Shown here in pieces: positions 18,974 to 27,882 of a DNA stretch of 64,000 nucleotides (the stretch's first letter is position 1; every line of letters begins with the position of its first letter). The stretch comes from Prochlorococcus sp. AG-347-I21 (GTDB taxonomy: Bacteria > Cyanobacteriota > Cyanobacteriia > PCC-6307 > Cyanobiaceae). Below the pieces are notes generated by a model, which was not told the DNA's origin, searched no databases, and saw only the letters and a program-made list of their open reading frames with translations. The stretch is from contig QCBP01000008.1 of the NCBI GenBank assembly GCA_003279055.1, forward strand, positions 18,318 to 82,317, in the 5' to 3' direction. A program made the translations under genes and the position numbers.

Positions 18974-20446
18974 TTATTTATTTTTAATCCATTGAACAAG
19001 AGTTTTAACTCCAAAACCTGTTGCGCCTGATGGGTTAATTCCCTTACTCTTGTCAGTCCAACAAGTTCCAGCAATATCAATATGAGCCCATTTAATCTCT
19101 TTATCAAAAAATTCTTCTAAAAACAAAGCAGCAGTTATTGATCCACCTGCTCTAGGACCTGTATTTTTCATGTCAGCTATATGAGACTTTAAACCTTCTT
19201 TGTAAGATTTTTGTAAAGGCATTTGCCATAATTCTTCTCCAGACTTGGCTGATGCAGCTTTTAGGTCATCTGCAAGATCGTCATTATTGCTCCAGAATCC
19301 AGCTACATCATTCCCTAATGCAACAACAATAGCTCCTGTTAAAGTTGCGAGATCTATTATTGAATCAGGTTTTAAATTTGATGCATAAGTTAAAGCATCA
19401 GCTAATGTGAGTCTACCCTCTGCATCAGTGTTATTTATTTCAATTGTCTTACCATTAGATGCTTTAACTACATCTCCTGGATGTACTGCAGATCCATTTA
19501 TCATGTTTTCGCAAGATGCCACAATAAAATGAATTTCTAATCCCTTGGGTTTTATTGCGCCAAGTGCTTTTGCTGCTCCTAAAACTGCAGCGCTTCCGCC
19601 CATATCATATTTCATCATTTCAATTTGAGATGCTCCGACTTTCAGATTGTATCCTCCAGAATCAAAGGTCAAACCCTTCCCAACAAGCGCAATCTTTTCT
19701 TTTATAGGACCCTCTGACTTTAAAGTAAGATGTATAAATTTTGGATCTAGATCAGAACCTTTTGCTACAGCTAAATATGCACCCATTCCTAAATCTTCAC
19801 AATCTTTTGCCTCTAAAATTTTTACTTCCAAACCATGATCTTTAGCTATTTGAGAAGCTTGTATAGACATTTCCTGAGGCGTAAGACTATTTGGAGGGGC
19901 GGCCACAAGTTTTCTAGCTAGTTCTACACCTTCACAAATTTGAGCTGTCTCTTCAAAGCTAATATTCTCAAATTTTTTTAAATTCAAAAACTCTATTTCT
20001 TTAAGAACTTTCTTTTCATCTTTTTTCTTATTGAATCTATTGTCCTTATAGGCAGATAATCTGGCTGACTCTGCTAATTGATTTATTTCTAGTTGTGGAT
20101 CTATAAATTCCCAAGGTAGCAAGATGCTGATTTTTTCATTTTTATCAACAGTTTTCCTAACTAGATTTCCTATAGAGTTTTCTATATCACTTTTATTTAG
20201 GTCTTTTGTTTTACCAAGACCAACTATGGTTAAAGTTTCTAATTTTTGATCAAAAAAATCAAAGCTTAAAGTTTTTCCTTTTTCTCCTTTAAATTTTTTT
20301 TGAGTAACTTTTTTTAGTAATAATTTTGGGTCAATAACAAATTTTATGTTTTCAAGTTGACTTGCAATTTCTTCCTCTAAAACTCCAAAAATTAATGAAG
20401 TACCTTGCCAGTTATCTAGATTTTTTTGGAATGTGGAAAATTGCAT
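18974..20446 (-). CDS. pepA: Leucyl aminopeptidase PepA (M17)
   Basis: Cytosolic dizinc/dimanganese aminopeptidase. The 490-aa protein has the M17 catalytic domain with [29 protein letters not shown] and the signature [14 protein letters not shown]. The N-terminal domain is divergent as usual. It converges on msrA (11-base gap). Confidence 0.95.
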   Translation of the reverse strand: MQFSTFQKNLDNWQGTSLIFGVLEEEIASQLENIKFVIDPKLLLKKVTQKKFKGEKGKTLSFDFFDQKLETLTIVGLGKTKDLNKSDIENSIGNLVRKTVDKNEKISILLPWEFIDPQLEINQLAESARLSAYKDNRFNKKKDEKKVLKEIEFLNLKKFENISFEETAQICEGVELARKLVAAPPNSLTPQEMSIQASQIAKDHGLEVKILEAKDCEDLGMGAYLAVAKGSDLDPKFIHLTLKSEGPIKEKIALVGKGLTFDSGGYNLKVGASQIEMMKYDMGGSAAVLGAAKALGAIKPKGLEIHFIVASCENMINGSAVHPGDVVKASNGKTIEINNTDAEGRLTLADALTYASNLKPDSIIDLATLTGAIVVALGNDVAGFWSNNDDLADDLKAASAKSGEELWQMPLQKSYKEGLKSHIADMKNTGPRAGGSITAALFLEEFFDKEIKWAHIDIAGTCWTDKSKGINPSGATGFGVKTLVQWIKNK

Positions 20447-20470
20447 TTGTTAAATTGATTTAATTAACTT

Positions 20471-21082
20471 TTAGTTGTTTGTGAAAGTAGTTGCCCACCT
20501 ATCTCGGGTTTCTTTATTAAAAGGTGGTAACCATAAATATATCAGTTGCTGTTCTAATTTACGTCTTAATTTTACTTCTTTAGGTACATCTAATAAGAAA
20601 CGAATATCTTGGTGACTTGAGATTTTGTTATGAGCTAGAGCTTCTTTATAGTTCATGAGGTAATTTTTACAGTCATGTTCTCCCTTCCATCTTTTATTTG
20701 CTGAATTTGTTTCTCCTATATAAAGGATTATTTGAGAATTTTCTATCGAGTCAATTACAAAATACATTGCTGGACCATTATGTATATATTGGTTGGTTCT
20801 CCAAAAGTTCAATGATAATGGATGCAAGGAAAACGGATCAATTTTTATTTCATTGGAAATTGTATTTATAGGAAGACTTGTTTGGTGCAAAGTTTTATTG
20901 TGAGTATCTTTTAAAATTTTGAATTGGTGATTATATATTCTATTTCTCCATTCAGTTAGGATTTCGCCATTGATTTTTAGATTATTTGAGTGTTGAAAAT
21001 TAATTGATGTATTTACATTTGAACCAAATAATTCAAATTGTCTATTTTGGTTTGAAATATTATTTACGTTAAATTTTTCCAA
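20471..21082 (-). CDS. GIY-YIG nuclease-fold protein
   Basis: 203-aa protein. The second half fits a GIY-YIG domain: PAMYFVIDS (the GIY strand, here AMY), ILYIGETNSANKRWKGEH (YIG strand and catalytic Arg) and LEQQLIYLWLPPFNKE (catalytic Glu and the following Asn). The N-terminal 100 residues are unfamiliar, with many Asn/Gln and a possible DNA- or partner-binding role. It is standalone, with no intron or UvrC domains. The biological role is unknown; a structure-specific endonuclease is an inference. It is 24 bases upstream of pepA on the same strand. Confidence 0.75.
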   Translation of the reverse strand: MEKFNVNNISNQNRQFELFGSNVNTSINFQHSNNLKINGEILTEWRNRIYNHQFKILKDTHNKTLHQTSLPINTISNEIKIDPFSLHPLSLNFWRTNQYIHNGPAMYFVIDSIENSQIILYIGETNSANKRWKGEHDCKNYLMNYKEALAHNKISSHQDIRFLLDVPKEVKLRRKLEQQLIYLWLPPFNKETRDRWATTFTNN

Positions 21083-21233
21083 TATTTATGAAACATCTTT
21101 ACTAAATTTAATTCTGAAAAAATATAAATCAAAGAATTATTTATAAACTAAAATTTATTAATGTTCTAATCAATTTAAAAGATTCTTGTTATCTTGTAAT
21201 TGAGCCTTAATCTTGCGAAGTAAAAAAATAGAA

Positions 21234-21557
21234 ATGGGATTTTTTGAGTCAGACATCGTTCAAGAAGAAGCTAAAAAGCTTTTTACAGATTACCAAGAAC
21301 TTATGAAACTTGGTTCTGATTATGGAAAATTTGATAGAGAAGGGAAAAAAATGTTTATTAAAAAAATGGAATCACTTATGGATCGTTACAAGGTTTTTAT
21401 GAAGAGATTTGAATTATCTGAAGATTTTCAAGCAAAAATGACAGTAGAACAATTAAAGACACAGTTAAGTCAATTTGGGATTACTCCTGATCAAATGTTC
21501 GATCAAATGAATAAAACCTTAATAAGAATGAAGGATGAACTTGATAAAACTTCTTAA
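21234..21557 (+). CDS. DUF1825-family cyanobacterial protein
   Basis: Small all-helical conserved protein of about 107 aa from the ATG at 21234 (MGFFESDIVQEEAKKLFTDY). The ORF track's TTG start at 21213 adds seven unlikely residues. Blocks such as GKFDREGKKMFIKKMESLM and the C-terminal QLSQFGITPDQMFDQM match DUF1825, found in cyanobacteria. The function is unknown. It precedes tyrS by 19 bases on the same strand. Confidence 0.8.
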   Translation: MGFFESDIVQEEAKKLFTDYQELMKLGSDYGKFDREGKKMFIKKMESLMDRYKVFMKRFELSEDFQAKMTVEQLKTQLSQFGITPDQMFDQMNKTLIRMKDELDKTS

Positions 21558-21576
21558 ATTTAACTGTTAAAGCTTC

Positions 21577-22815
21577 ATGTCAGATAATTTAATATTGCCA
21601 TCATGGCTGTCAAGAGGAATAGAAGAATATTTCCCAATTAAGGGAACAGAACAAACCTTTTCGGATATAATTGACCATGCGAAAAAAAATAATAAAAAAT
21701 TAAGGGTTAAACTCGGGATCGATCCAACTGGAACAGATATTCATCTTGGGCACAGCATATTGTTTAAAAAACTTAGGGCATTCCAAGATAATGGACATAT
21801 TGCAGTTCTAATTATTGGGGATTTTACTGCTCAAATTGGAGACCCAACCGGAAAAAACAAAACAAGAGTTCAGTTATCTGAAAAACAAGTCAAGGATAAT
21901 GCAAAAACATATTTAACCCAACTAGGGATGGGAAAGCCAGCTAATGAATCTATTTTAGATTTTGATTCAAAAGATAGAATAGAAATTAGATATAACAGTG
22001 AATGGTTAAAAGGGTTAAATCTTAATTCGATAATTGAATTAATGGGGAGTGCAACAGTTAGTCAAATGCTAGCTAAGGAGGAATTTAATAAAAGGTACAC
22101 TTCGCAAGTTCCAATAGCGTTGCATGAATTCTTATATCCACTATTACAAGGTTACGATTCAGTAGTTGTTCAGTCAGATATCGAGCTTGGAGGTACAGAT
22201 CAGAAATTTAATATTGCAATAGGAAGAGATCTTCAAAGGCACTTTAAACAAGAGCCTCAATTTGGTGTTCTGCTGCCAATTTTGACAGGTTTAGATGGAA
22301 TTAAGAAGATGAGTAAATCTGAATTTAATACCGTCGGTTTGACTGAAGATCCTCTTTCAATGTATTCAAAATTAGAAAAAGTACCTGATAATATAATACC
22401 TACCTATTTTGAATTACTTACTAAATTAGATTTAAAATTCCTTGAAAACTCAAATCCTCGTGAATTACAAAGAAGAATGGCTTTAGAAGTTACTACTTTA
22501 TTCCATGGGGCTGAAGAAGCTTTAAAGGCGCAATCAAACTGCGAAAAATTATTCCTTGGACAAAAAGAAAAAGTTGGAGAAATTCCAGAGATTTCATTAA
22601 AAGAAGTAGTTTTTCCAGTAAAGTTTTTTTACTTGTTAAGTGCGCTAAAACTTTTCAAATCTAGCAGCGAATCCAAAAGATCTATTAAAGGCGGGGGTGT
22701 AAAAATTGATAGTCAGAAAGTAATAAATCCTGATTTAGTTTTTAATTCAAAAAATGATTTGGAAGGGAAAATTTTGCAAATTGGAAAAAAAATAATTAAG
22801 AGGTTTGAAAACTGA
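21577..22815 (+). CDS. tyrS: Tyrosyl-tRNA synthetase
   Basis: Class I aminoacyl-tRNA synthetase charging tRNA-Tyr. It shows [17 protein letters not shown] (HIGH motif as HLGH), [16 protein letters not shown], and KKMSKSEFN (KMSKS). The C-terminal S4-like RNA-binding domain has [12 protein letters not shown]. The length of 412 aa is typical of the TyrZ-like bacterial form. Confidence 0.96.
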   Translation: MSDNLILPSWLSRGIEEYFPIKGTEQTFSDIIDHAKKNNKKLRVKLGIDPTGTDIHLGHSILFKKLRAFQDNGHIAVLIIGDFTAQIGDPTGKNKTRVQLSEKQVKDNAKTYLTQLGMGKPANESILDFDSKDRIEIRYNSEWLKGLNLNSIIELMGSATVSQMLAKEEFNKRYTSQVPIALHEFLYPLLQGYDSVVVQSDIELGGTDQKFNIAIGRDLQRHFKQEPQFGVLLPILTGLDGIKKMSKSEFNTVGLTEDPLSMYSKLEKVPDNIIPTYFELLTKLDLKFLENSNPRELQRRMALEVTTLFHGAEEALKAQSNCEKLFLGQKEKVGEIPEISLKEVVFPVKFFYLLSALKLFKSSSESKRSIKGGGVKIDSQKVINPDLVFNSKNDLEGKILQIGKKIIKRFEN

Positions 22816-22821
22816 AAATTG

Positions 22822-23550
22822 ATGGATAAAAGATTTAATTCAGAAGATAAAATAATATTGGCCATTGATGGATTAGATGTAAGTCAAGCAAAATTACTTC
22901 TGGAAAAATGTCCCCATATTAAGTGGGTGAAAGTTGGTTTAGAGCTTTTTGTTAGGGAAGGTCCAAGAGTTATTGAAATATTAAAAGGTTTAAATAAAAA
23001 AATTTTTTTAGACTTAAAATTTCATGATATTCCCAATACCATGCGTGCAGCATGTTTCCAAGTTTCAAAATTAGGGGTTGATATAATTTCTATTCATGCT
23101 TCAGCAGGTCTAAAAGCCCTTAGGGATTCGAAGAAAGCATCTTTAGAAGGAGCTGCTTCAGTCAGTGTTAAACCTCCATTTGTTGTAGGAATAACTGTTT
23201 TAACAAGCTTTTCTCTTAAAGATTTTCAAACTGATCTTGATAGAAATAATTCAATTGAAGAAAATGTATTGAGACTTGCAAAATTATCTTTTGATGCTGG
23301 ATTAGATGGATGTGTTTGTTCCCCTTGGGAGGTAAAAATGTTGAGATCTATTTACAAGAATAATTTTGAACTTATTACACCAGGCATCAGATTAAATATT
23401 GAAAGTAAAGATGATCAAAATAGAATTATGACTCCCCATGAAGCTATTTGTAATGGCGCTTCTAAGTTAGTCATTGGTAGATCAATATCAAAAGCTATAG
23501 ATCCTAATAAAGCTCTAATAGAAATATTTAAATCTATTGATTCTGATTAA
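22822..23550 (+). CDS. pyrF: Orotidine 5'-phosphate decarboxylase
   Basis: Final step of UMP synthesis. TIM barrel with [12 protein letters not shown], the catalytic [18 protein letters not shown] and VIGRSISKA. 242 aa from the ATG at 22822; the track's start one codon earlier is TTG. It begins 6 bases after tyrS and overlaps the convergent plsY 3' end by 17 bases. Confidence 0.95.
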   Translation: MDKRFNSEDKIILAIDGLDVSQAKLLLEKCPHIKWVKVGLELFVREGPRVIEILKGLNKKIFLDLKFHDIPNTMRAACFQVSKLGVDIISIHASAGLKALRDSKKASLEGAASVSVKPPFVVGITVLTSFSLKDFQTDLDRNNSIEENVLRLAKLSFDAGLDGCVCSPWEVKMLRSIYKNNFELITPGIRLNIESKDDQNRIMTPHEAICNGASKLVIGRSISKAIDPNKALIEIFKSIDSD

Positions 23551-24127
23551 TTTTGGATTCTTCTCCCTTAAGCAATCTTTTTATGTTTGTTCTATGTTTC
23601 CAGACTACTAATAATGCCACAATTAAACTTACAAAAAAATATGAGTGCATAAATTTACCTAGGTAAAAAAACATAAAAATAGGAAGTAAGATTGCAGCGG
23701 AAATACTGGATAAAGAAACAAATTTAGTTTTTATTAGGACTATTAAAAAAATACCAAAAGATGCGAGTCCAACTTTCCAAGAAAGAGCTAAAAACATACC
23801 TAATCCAGTTGCAACAGCTTTCCCTCCTTTACCTCTAAGCCATATTGGCCAAATATGTCCTGAGATAGCGGATATCCCTGCTATAACTTCTATTAATCCT
23901 TGATCTGTGTAATGTTGAGCAATTTTTACTGCGATAAGACCTTTCCCAACGTCAATGATAAATACAAAAAGTGCTGGCCATTTTCCAACATTTCTCAAGA
24001 CATTTGTGGCACCTGTAGATCCAGAACCTATAGTTCTTAGATCTATATTTTTGAGATATTTGCCAACTAAAAAACCTGTCGGAAGTGATCCTAAAAGATA
24101 ACTTGCAAAAATTATTAAGGTATTCAT
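23534..24127 (-). CDS. plsY: Glycerol-3-phosphate acyltransferase PlsY
   Basis: Membrane acyltransferase using acyl-phosphate to make lysophosphatidic acid. Multi-pass 197-aa protein with the PlsY signatures [15 protein letters not shown] near the N-terminus and [15 protein letters not shown] in the middle. It lies downstream of the DUF3086 gene (5-base gap) on the same strand. Confidence 0.95.
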   Translation of the reverse strand: MNTLIIFASYLLGSLPTGFLVGKYLKNIDLRTIGSGSTGATNVLRNVGKWPALFVFIIDVGKGLIAVKIAQHYTDQGLIEVIAGISAISGHIWPIWLRGKGGKAVATGLGMFLALSWKVGLASFGIFLIVLIKTKFVSLSSISAAILLPIFMFFYLGKFMHSYFFVSLIVALLVVWKHRTNIKRLLKGEESKINQNQ

Positions 24128-24132
24128 AAGGC

Positions 24133-25143
24133 TTAGTTTAGTTCAAGATCATCGTAAATTTCATTGTCTGAACCAGCAAAAGCAACCCATAATGGGAATT
24201 GAAGTATTGGAATTTCAACAGAGGTTTCTGCTGCATCAATTATAATAAACGGCAATTCTTCATTCGCTTCTAATCTATCAGCTCTCTCGATTACACCTTC
24301 AGGCCTTTCAAAAAGAACAATCCCACTATTTGGTCCAAAGTCATCCCTTGTGAGACCAAGTGAATCTTGAAGAATTCTTCTCCATTCACCTAATCGTTCA
24401 GGCTGCGAAGCTAAAATAAGGGTCTGAAACTGATCTCCATATAATTCGCCAAGAATAGATATTAAACCAGCTGATAACAAGGCATTTTTTTGTCGAGAAC
24501 CTCTACTTTCAAGAGAACCTCTTCCTCCCATGTTAAAGAACCAATCATCCATAATTTCTATATCTGATGAATCAAGACTCCGTCTTAATTTCCAAGGTTC
24601 TGCATAAAAGTCCGGTTGTTCTGTAAAACTTGAAAAGCAACTTTTTATAATCTTTTCATCTGGCTTGAATGTTTCAGAGAGAGCGGGAACATTAACTATA
24701 TTATTTGTGCTATTGCTTTGCTTTTTCTCATCAAGGGGAGAGGGCTTTACGATTATAGGTTGAGAAACCAATTCAAGTTTCTCTACGTTTTGTGAAAGAT
24801 TCTGTAAAGCTCCAGTTAAGTACTCTTGAAAGCCTTTAACTCTTTTAGCAATATTATCTGACTGTCCTTTAAAATTTGACTCAATATCTTTTTCTATTTC
24901 ATTTTTTTTTGTTTCTAACTCTTTTATTTCTTTAACTAAATAGTCTTTTTTTGAAATAAGATCTCTAAAAATTTCATTAGAAATTTCATCAAAAGATTTA
25001 GTTGATTTGTCGTTTTTTGGTGTAATTTTTTTATTTTGGGGGGTATTTTTCTTGCTAATTTGTTTGGTTTTATCAACTGAAATTGACTTGTCTATTATTA
25101 ATTCCTTTTCAGGATTATTGTCGGAAATTTCTGTATTGGTCAT
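24133..25143 (-). CDS. DUF3086-family protein with coiled coil
   Basis: 336-aa cyanobacterial protein of unknown function. The N-terminal 50 residues are Lys/Asn/Ser-rich and probably disordered. A charged coiled coil spans about 55-125 ([20 protein letters not shown]). A linker precedes a globular C-terminal domain (about 165-336) with [36 protein letters not shown] and [19 protein letters not shown], matching DUF3086. There is no signal peptide or membrane segment. It sits between plsY and the DUF3119/MlaE genes on one strand, which hints at an envelope-linked role. Confidence 0.8.
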   Translation of the reverse strand: MTNTEISDNNPEKELIIDKSISVDKTKQISKKNTPQNKKITPKNDKSTKSFDEISNEIFRDLISKKDYLVKEIKELETKKNEIEKDIESNFKGQSDNIAKRVKGFQEYLTGALQNLSQNVEKLELVSQPIIVKPSPLDEKKQSNSTNNIVNVPALSETFKPDEKIIKSCFSSFTEQPDFYAEPWKLRRSLDSSDIEIMDDWFFNMGGRGSLESRGSRQKNALLSAGLISILGELYGDQFQTLILASQPERLGEWRRILQDSLGLTRDDFGPNSGIVLFERPEGVIERADRLEANEELPFIIIDAAETSVEIPILQFPLWVAFAGSDNEIYDDLELN

Positions 25144-25178
25144 TGAAATAATTTTGATGATTAAGCAAAGTCTGAATT

Positions 25179-25595
25179 TTAAGAATTTTTAATTTCTAGG
25201 GAGTCAACTTTTTTTATGAGCTCATCTTTCAATTGCTTTGGATTAAATAAAATTGGTAATAAATGAGGACTCGACTTTTCTCTAAAATAAAAAATACCTG
25301 GGATTATAGGGAAAAAGAATTTCCATGAAATCCAGTTCTTAAAAGGAAAAGTTCTAATCTCTTTCCCTAATTGTAAAACGATAAAATCATCATTTGTTAT
25401 TTTTATTCTTAAGGTGAATGACTGAAGTAATAAAAAAAAGCTAAAAGAAGCAAAAATTATTGTTGGCAAAGAACCAATATTCAAAAACAAAAGCATAAAA
25501 CTTAAAAATATTAGAATGATTGGCAACTGAAATGAAGGAGCAATTATTACTGGTTCCTCTTTTTTTGATTTAGTATTAAACATAGAATTATCCAA
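25179..25595 (-). CDS. DUF3119-family membrane protein
   Basis: 138 aa with two adjacent membrane helices (about 24-62: PIILIFLSFMLLFLNIG then TIIFASFSFFLLLQSF), followed by a small soluble domain (FIVLQLGKEIRTFPFKNWISWKF) resembling a PH-like domain. This plan and the neighbourhood match the DUF3119 family of cyanobacteria. Its start overlaps the end of the MlaE-type permease gene by 8 bases, so the two are translationally linked and may work together. Confidence 0.75.
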   Translation of the reverse strand: MDNSMFNTKSKKEEPVIIAPSFQLPIILIFLSFMLLFLNIGSLPTIIFASFSFFLLLQSFTLRIKITNDDFIVLQLGKEIRTFPFKNWISWKFFFPIIPGIFYFREKSSPHLLPILFNPKQLKDELIKKVDSLEIKNS

Positions 25596-26343
25596 ATAAA
25601 ATTTGCGTTAGTAATACATCCATTAAAGATACAATAACGAGAGTCATTACAACTGCACCTGTTGTACTTGTTCCAACTTCTTTTGGACCTCCTTTAGTTG
25701 TGAGTCCATATCCACAAGCAATGATTGAAATAAGTAATCCGAACACTACAGATTTTATTAACATTGAAGTTAAGTCTGTACTGGTTAAACTCACATTACC
25801 TGATCTTACAGATGTCCAAAAAACTATTGGAGGAACTTTATAAAAAATTGTGCTCCAAATTTGTCCGCTCCACAAAGCTACAGATAAAAACAAAAGACAC
25901 TGTATTGGAGACATTATTACCATCGATAGTAACCTTGGGACTACCAAATATTGGACTGGTTCGGTTCTTAACATAGTTATTGCTTCAATTTGTTCTGTGA
26001 CTTTCATAGTGCCCAGTTGAGCAGCATAGGCCGTGGCAACTTTTCCAGTCATTAAAGTAGCAGTTAGAAGAGGAGCCATTTCTCTCGCCATGCCTACAGC
26101 TAATAAACCTCCAATTTCACTTGAAACCCCCATACTTGTAAGTTGTGATGCAACTTGAATATTAAAAACTGTACCTGCGGCAATTCCTGTAATTAGTACA
26201 ATTAATAAACTGCCAGGACCTGACTCCATAAGTTGGTCAAAGAGATCATTTTTGGAAATTTTACCCTTAAAGATAAAATTAATTGCTTGTCCGCCAATGA
26301 TTAGACTGCTTAGAAGTCTTTTAAAAAAATTTAGGTAATACAT
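25588..26343 (-). CDS. MlaE/YrbE-type ABC lipid transporter permease
   Basis: 251-aa integral membrane permease of the MlaE/TGD1 family, which moves phospholipids between membranes in bacteria and chloroplasts. Characteristic stretches: GTVFNIQVASQL, EIGGLLAVGMAREMAPLLTA and GTMKVTEQIEAITML. The ATPase (MlaF) and substrate-binding MCE protein (MlaD) are not in this window. It is followed by the overlapping DUF3119 gene. Confidence 0.92.
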   Translation of the reverse strand: MYYLNFFKRLLSSLIIGGQAINFIFKGKISKNDLFDQLMESGPGSLLIVLITGIAAGTVFNIQVASQLTSMGVSSEIGGLLAVGMAREMAPLLTATLMTGKVATAYAAQLGTMKVTEQIEAITMLRTEPVQYLVVPRLLSMVIMSPIQCLLFLSVALWSGQIWSTIFYKVPPIVFWTSVRSGNVSLTSTDLTSMLIKSVVFGLLISIIACGYGLTTKGGPKEVGTSTTGAVVMTLVIVSLMDVLLTQILFG

Positions 26344-26352
26344 ATCTTTATA

Positions 26353-27750
26353 TTAGTTTGTAATTAATTTTCGATCCCATTTTCTCATGATTAAAAGACC
26401 AATTATTACCAGTATTGAAGGTATAAAACCAATACATAATCTAATAGTTAATTGTGCTGAGTAGCATTGTTCAATAATATTTAGACCATCTTTATCAACA
26501 AAGCATGATTGATAGCCTGATAAATATAATAAAAATCCTAATAATTGAACACTAAACGCGATACCAATCTTCTGAATAAGTACCATCCAAGCAGTATATA
26601 ATCCTGCCGGTTTCTCTGGGTCTTCGTCTATTGCATCAGGAAGTAGTGACCAAGGGATAAGAAAAGCGGTTGAAGCTCCAATTCCAATAAGACAGATTAT
26701 GAAAATTAAAAGAATGAAGAGAAATATGTTGCCGGCATTTTGGAATAAACTATCTCCAACTCCTGAAATTTTTGATAATGAAGGTAAAAATAAAGCTGCA
26801 GTACATGAAATAATCCACATAATTGCTCCATAGTTTAAAGCTGAAATCCTGTTCAATTTATTTGATACTCTGGTCCATATTTGTAAACCCACTAAAGCGC
26901 TAATTTGGAAAGGTATCGGGATCCACTTAGCGATATATGTTGGTACATTAAGTACATCCTCTACATAGATTAGGGCTACTGTTTGCATCAATTGTAAGGC
27001 GCACCAGAGAAGAATATAAAGCGTAATAACTTTTAGAAATTTTTTATTTCTGAAGATCCTTTTAAATTGAAGTGTTATGGCTTCAACTTTTCCTGAAGGC
27101 CTTCTTGCTTTTTTAGCGAATGGAGCTAATCCCCAGCAAGAAATTAATGTTGCAGCAACTGCTATACATCCGCTTATTTTACCCATTAAAAAATATTCAT
27201 TATTTGCTGATCCTTCAGAACCTAATACAACTCCAGCAATTATTAAACCAGTTAATCCTGCAATTATTGACCCAGTAAATCTAGATGCGTTTAATCTTGT
27301 TCTTATTGCTGTTTTTTCAGAAATTTCAGTAGATAGTGCTGCAAAAGGAAGATTAATACTTGTATAAGCAGTCATTACGATTATAGAAATTATCGCATAG
27401 TAAATAGTCTTGGTTAGCACGGAGCCAGTAGGTGTCCACCATATCGCAGCTAAAGAGAAACCAAGCGGAACAGATGCTATTACCATCCAAGGGATTCTAG
27501 GCCCCCATCTTGATTTAGTACGATCACTTAACCATCCAATTAACGGATCATTTACTGCATCCCATATCTTTATTAACATTAATAATGAACCTGCAATTAT
27601 TACTGGTAAACCAGCAGAAATAAAGAATTTGAACAGAAAAAAACCAAATTGCGTCGCGACTAAACCTGTGCCTGCATCTCCTAGCCCGTAAGAGAACATT
27701 AATCTTGTTGTTGATCTAGTAATATTTTTTTTCGAGTGTGAATTTTCCAA
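26353..27750 (-). CDS. GPH-family sugar:cation symporter (MelB/GlcH-like)
   Basis: 465-aa transporter with about 12 membrane helices. The glycoside-pentoside-hexuronide signature is clear in the first cytoplasmic loop: WDAVNDPLIGWLSDRTKSRW with the cation-binding acidic residues. In Prochlorococcus a melB-annotated member of this family has been reported as the glucose transporter GlcH; orthology here is an inference from family and organism. It lies next to tRNA-Gly and the glycogen debranching gene glgX, a sensible setting for sugar uptake, and 9 bases upstream of the MlaE-type gene. Confidence 0.87.
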   Translation of the reverse strand: MENSHSKKNITRSTTRLMFSYGLGDAGTGLVATQFGFFLFKFFISAGLPVIIAGSLLMLIKIWDAVNDPLIGWLSDRTKSRWGPRIPWMVIASVPLGFSLAAIWWTPTGSVLTKTIYYAIISIIVMTAYTSINLPFAALSTEISEKTAIRTRLNASRFTGSIIAGLTGLIIAGVVLGSEGSANNEYFLMGKISGCIAVAATLISCWGLAPFAKKARRPSGKVEAITLQFKRIFRNKKFLKVITLYILLWCALQLMQTVALIYVEDVLNVPTYIAKWIPIPFQISALVGLQIWTRVSNKLNRISALNYGAIMWIISCTAALFLPSLSKISGVGDSLFQNAGNIFLFILLIFIICLIGIGASTAFLIPWSLLPDAIDEDPEKPAGLYTAWMVLIQKIGIAFSVQLLGFLLYLSGYQSCFVDKDGLNIIEQCYSAQLTIRLCIGFIPSILVIIGLLIMRKWDRKLITN

Positions 27751-27811
27751 TCTTTTTGTTTTGTTGATTGTTTGATAATGTATTATTGCAATGGTAATTC
27801 TATTACTTGAT

Positions 27812-27882
27812 GCGGGCGTGGTTTAGTGGTAAAACCTCAGCCTTCCAAGCTGAAGATGCGGGTTCGATTCCCGCCGCCCGCT
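27812..27882 (+). tRNA. tRNA-Gly (UCC)
   Basis: 71-nt cloverleaf. The acceptor stem GCGGGCG pairs with CGCCCGC and discriminator U. The anticodon loop CTTCCAA gives anticodon UCC. The T-arm reads GCGGG-TTCGATT-CCCGC. CCA is not encoded. It is on the plus strand between two minus-strand genes, with its last base directly abutting the glgX stop codon. Confidence 0.97.
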
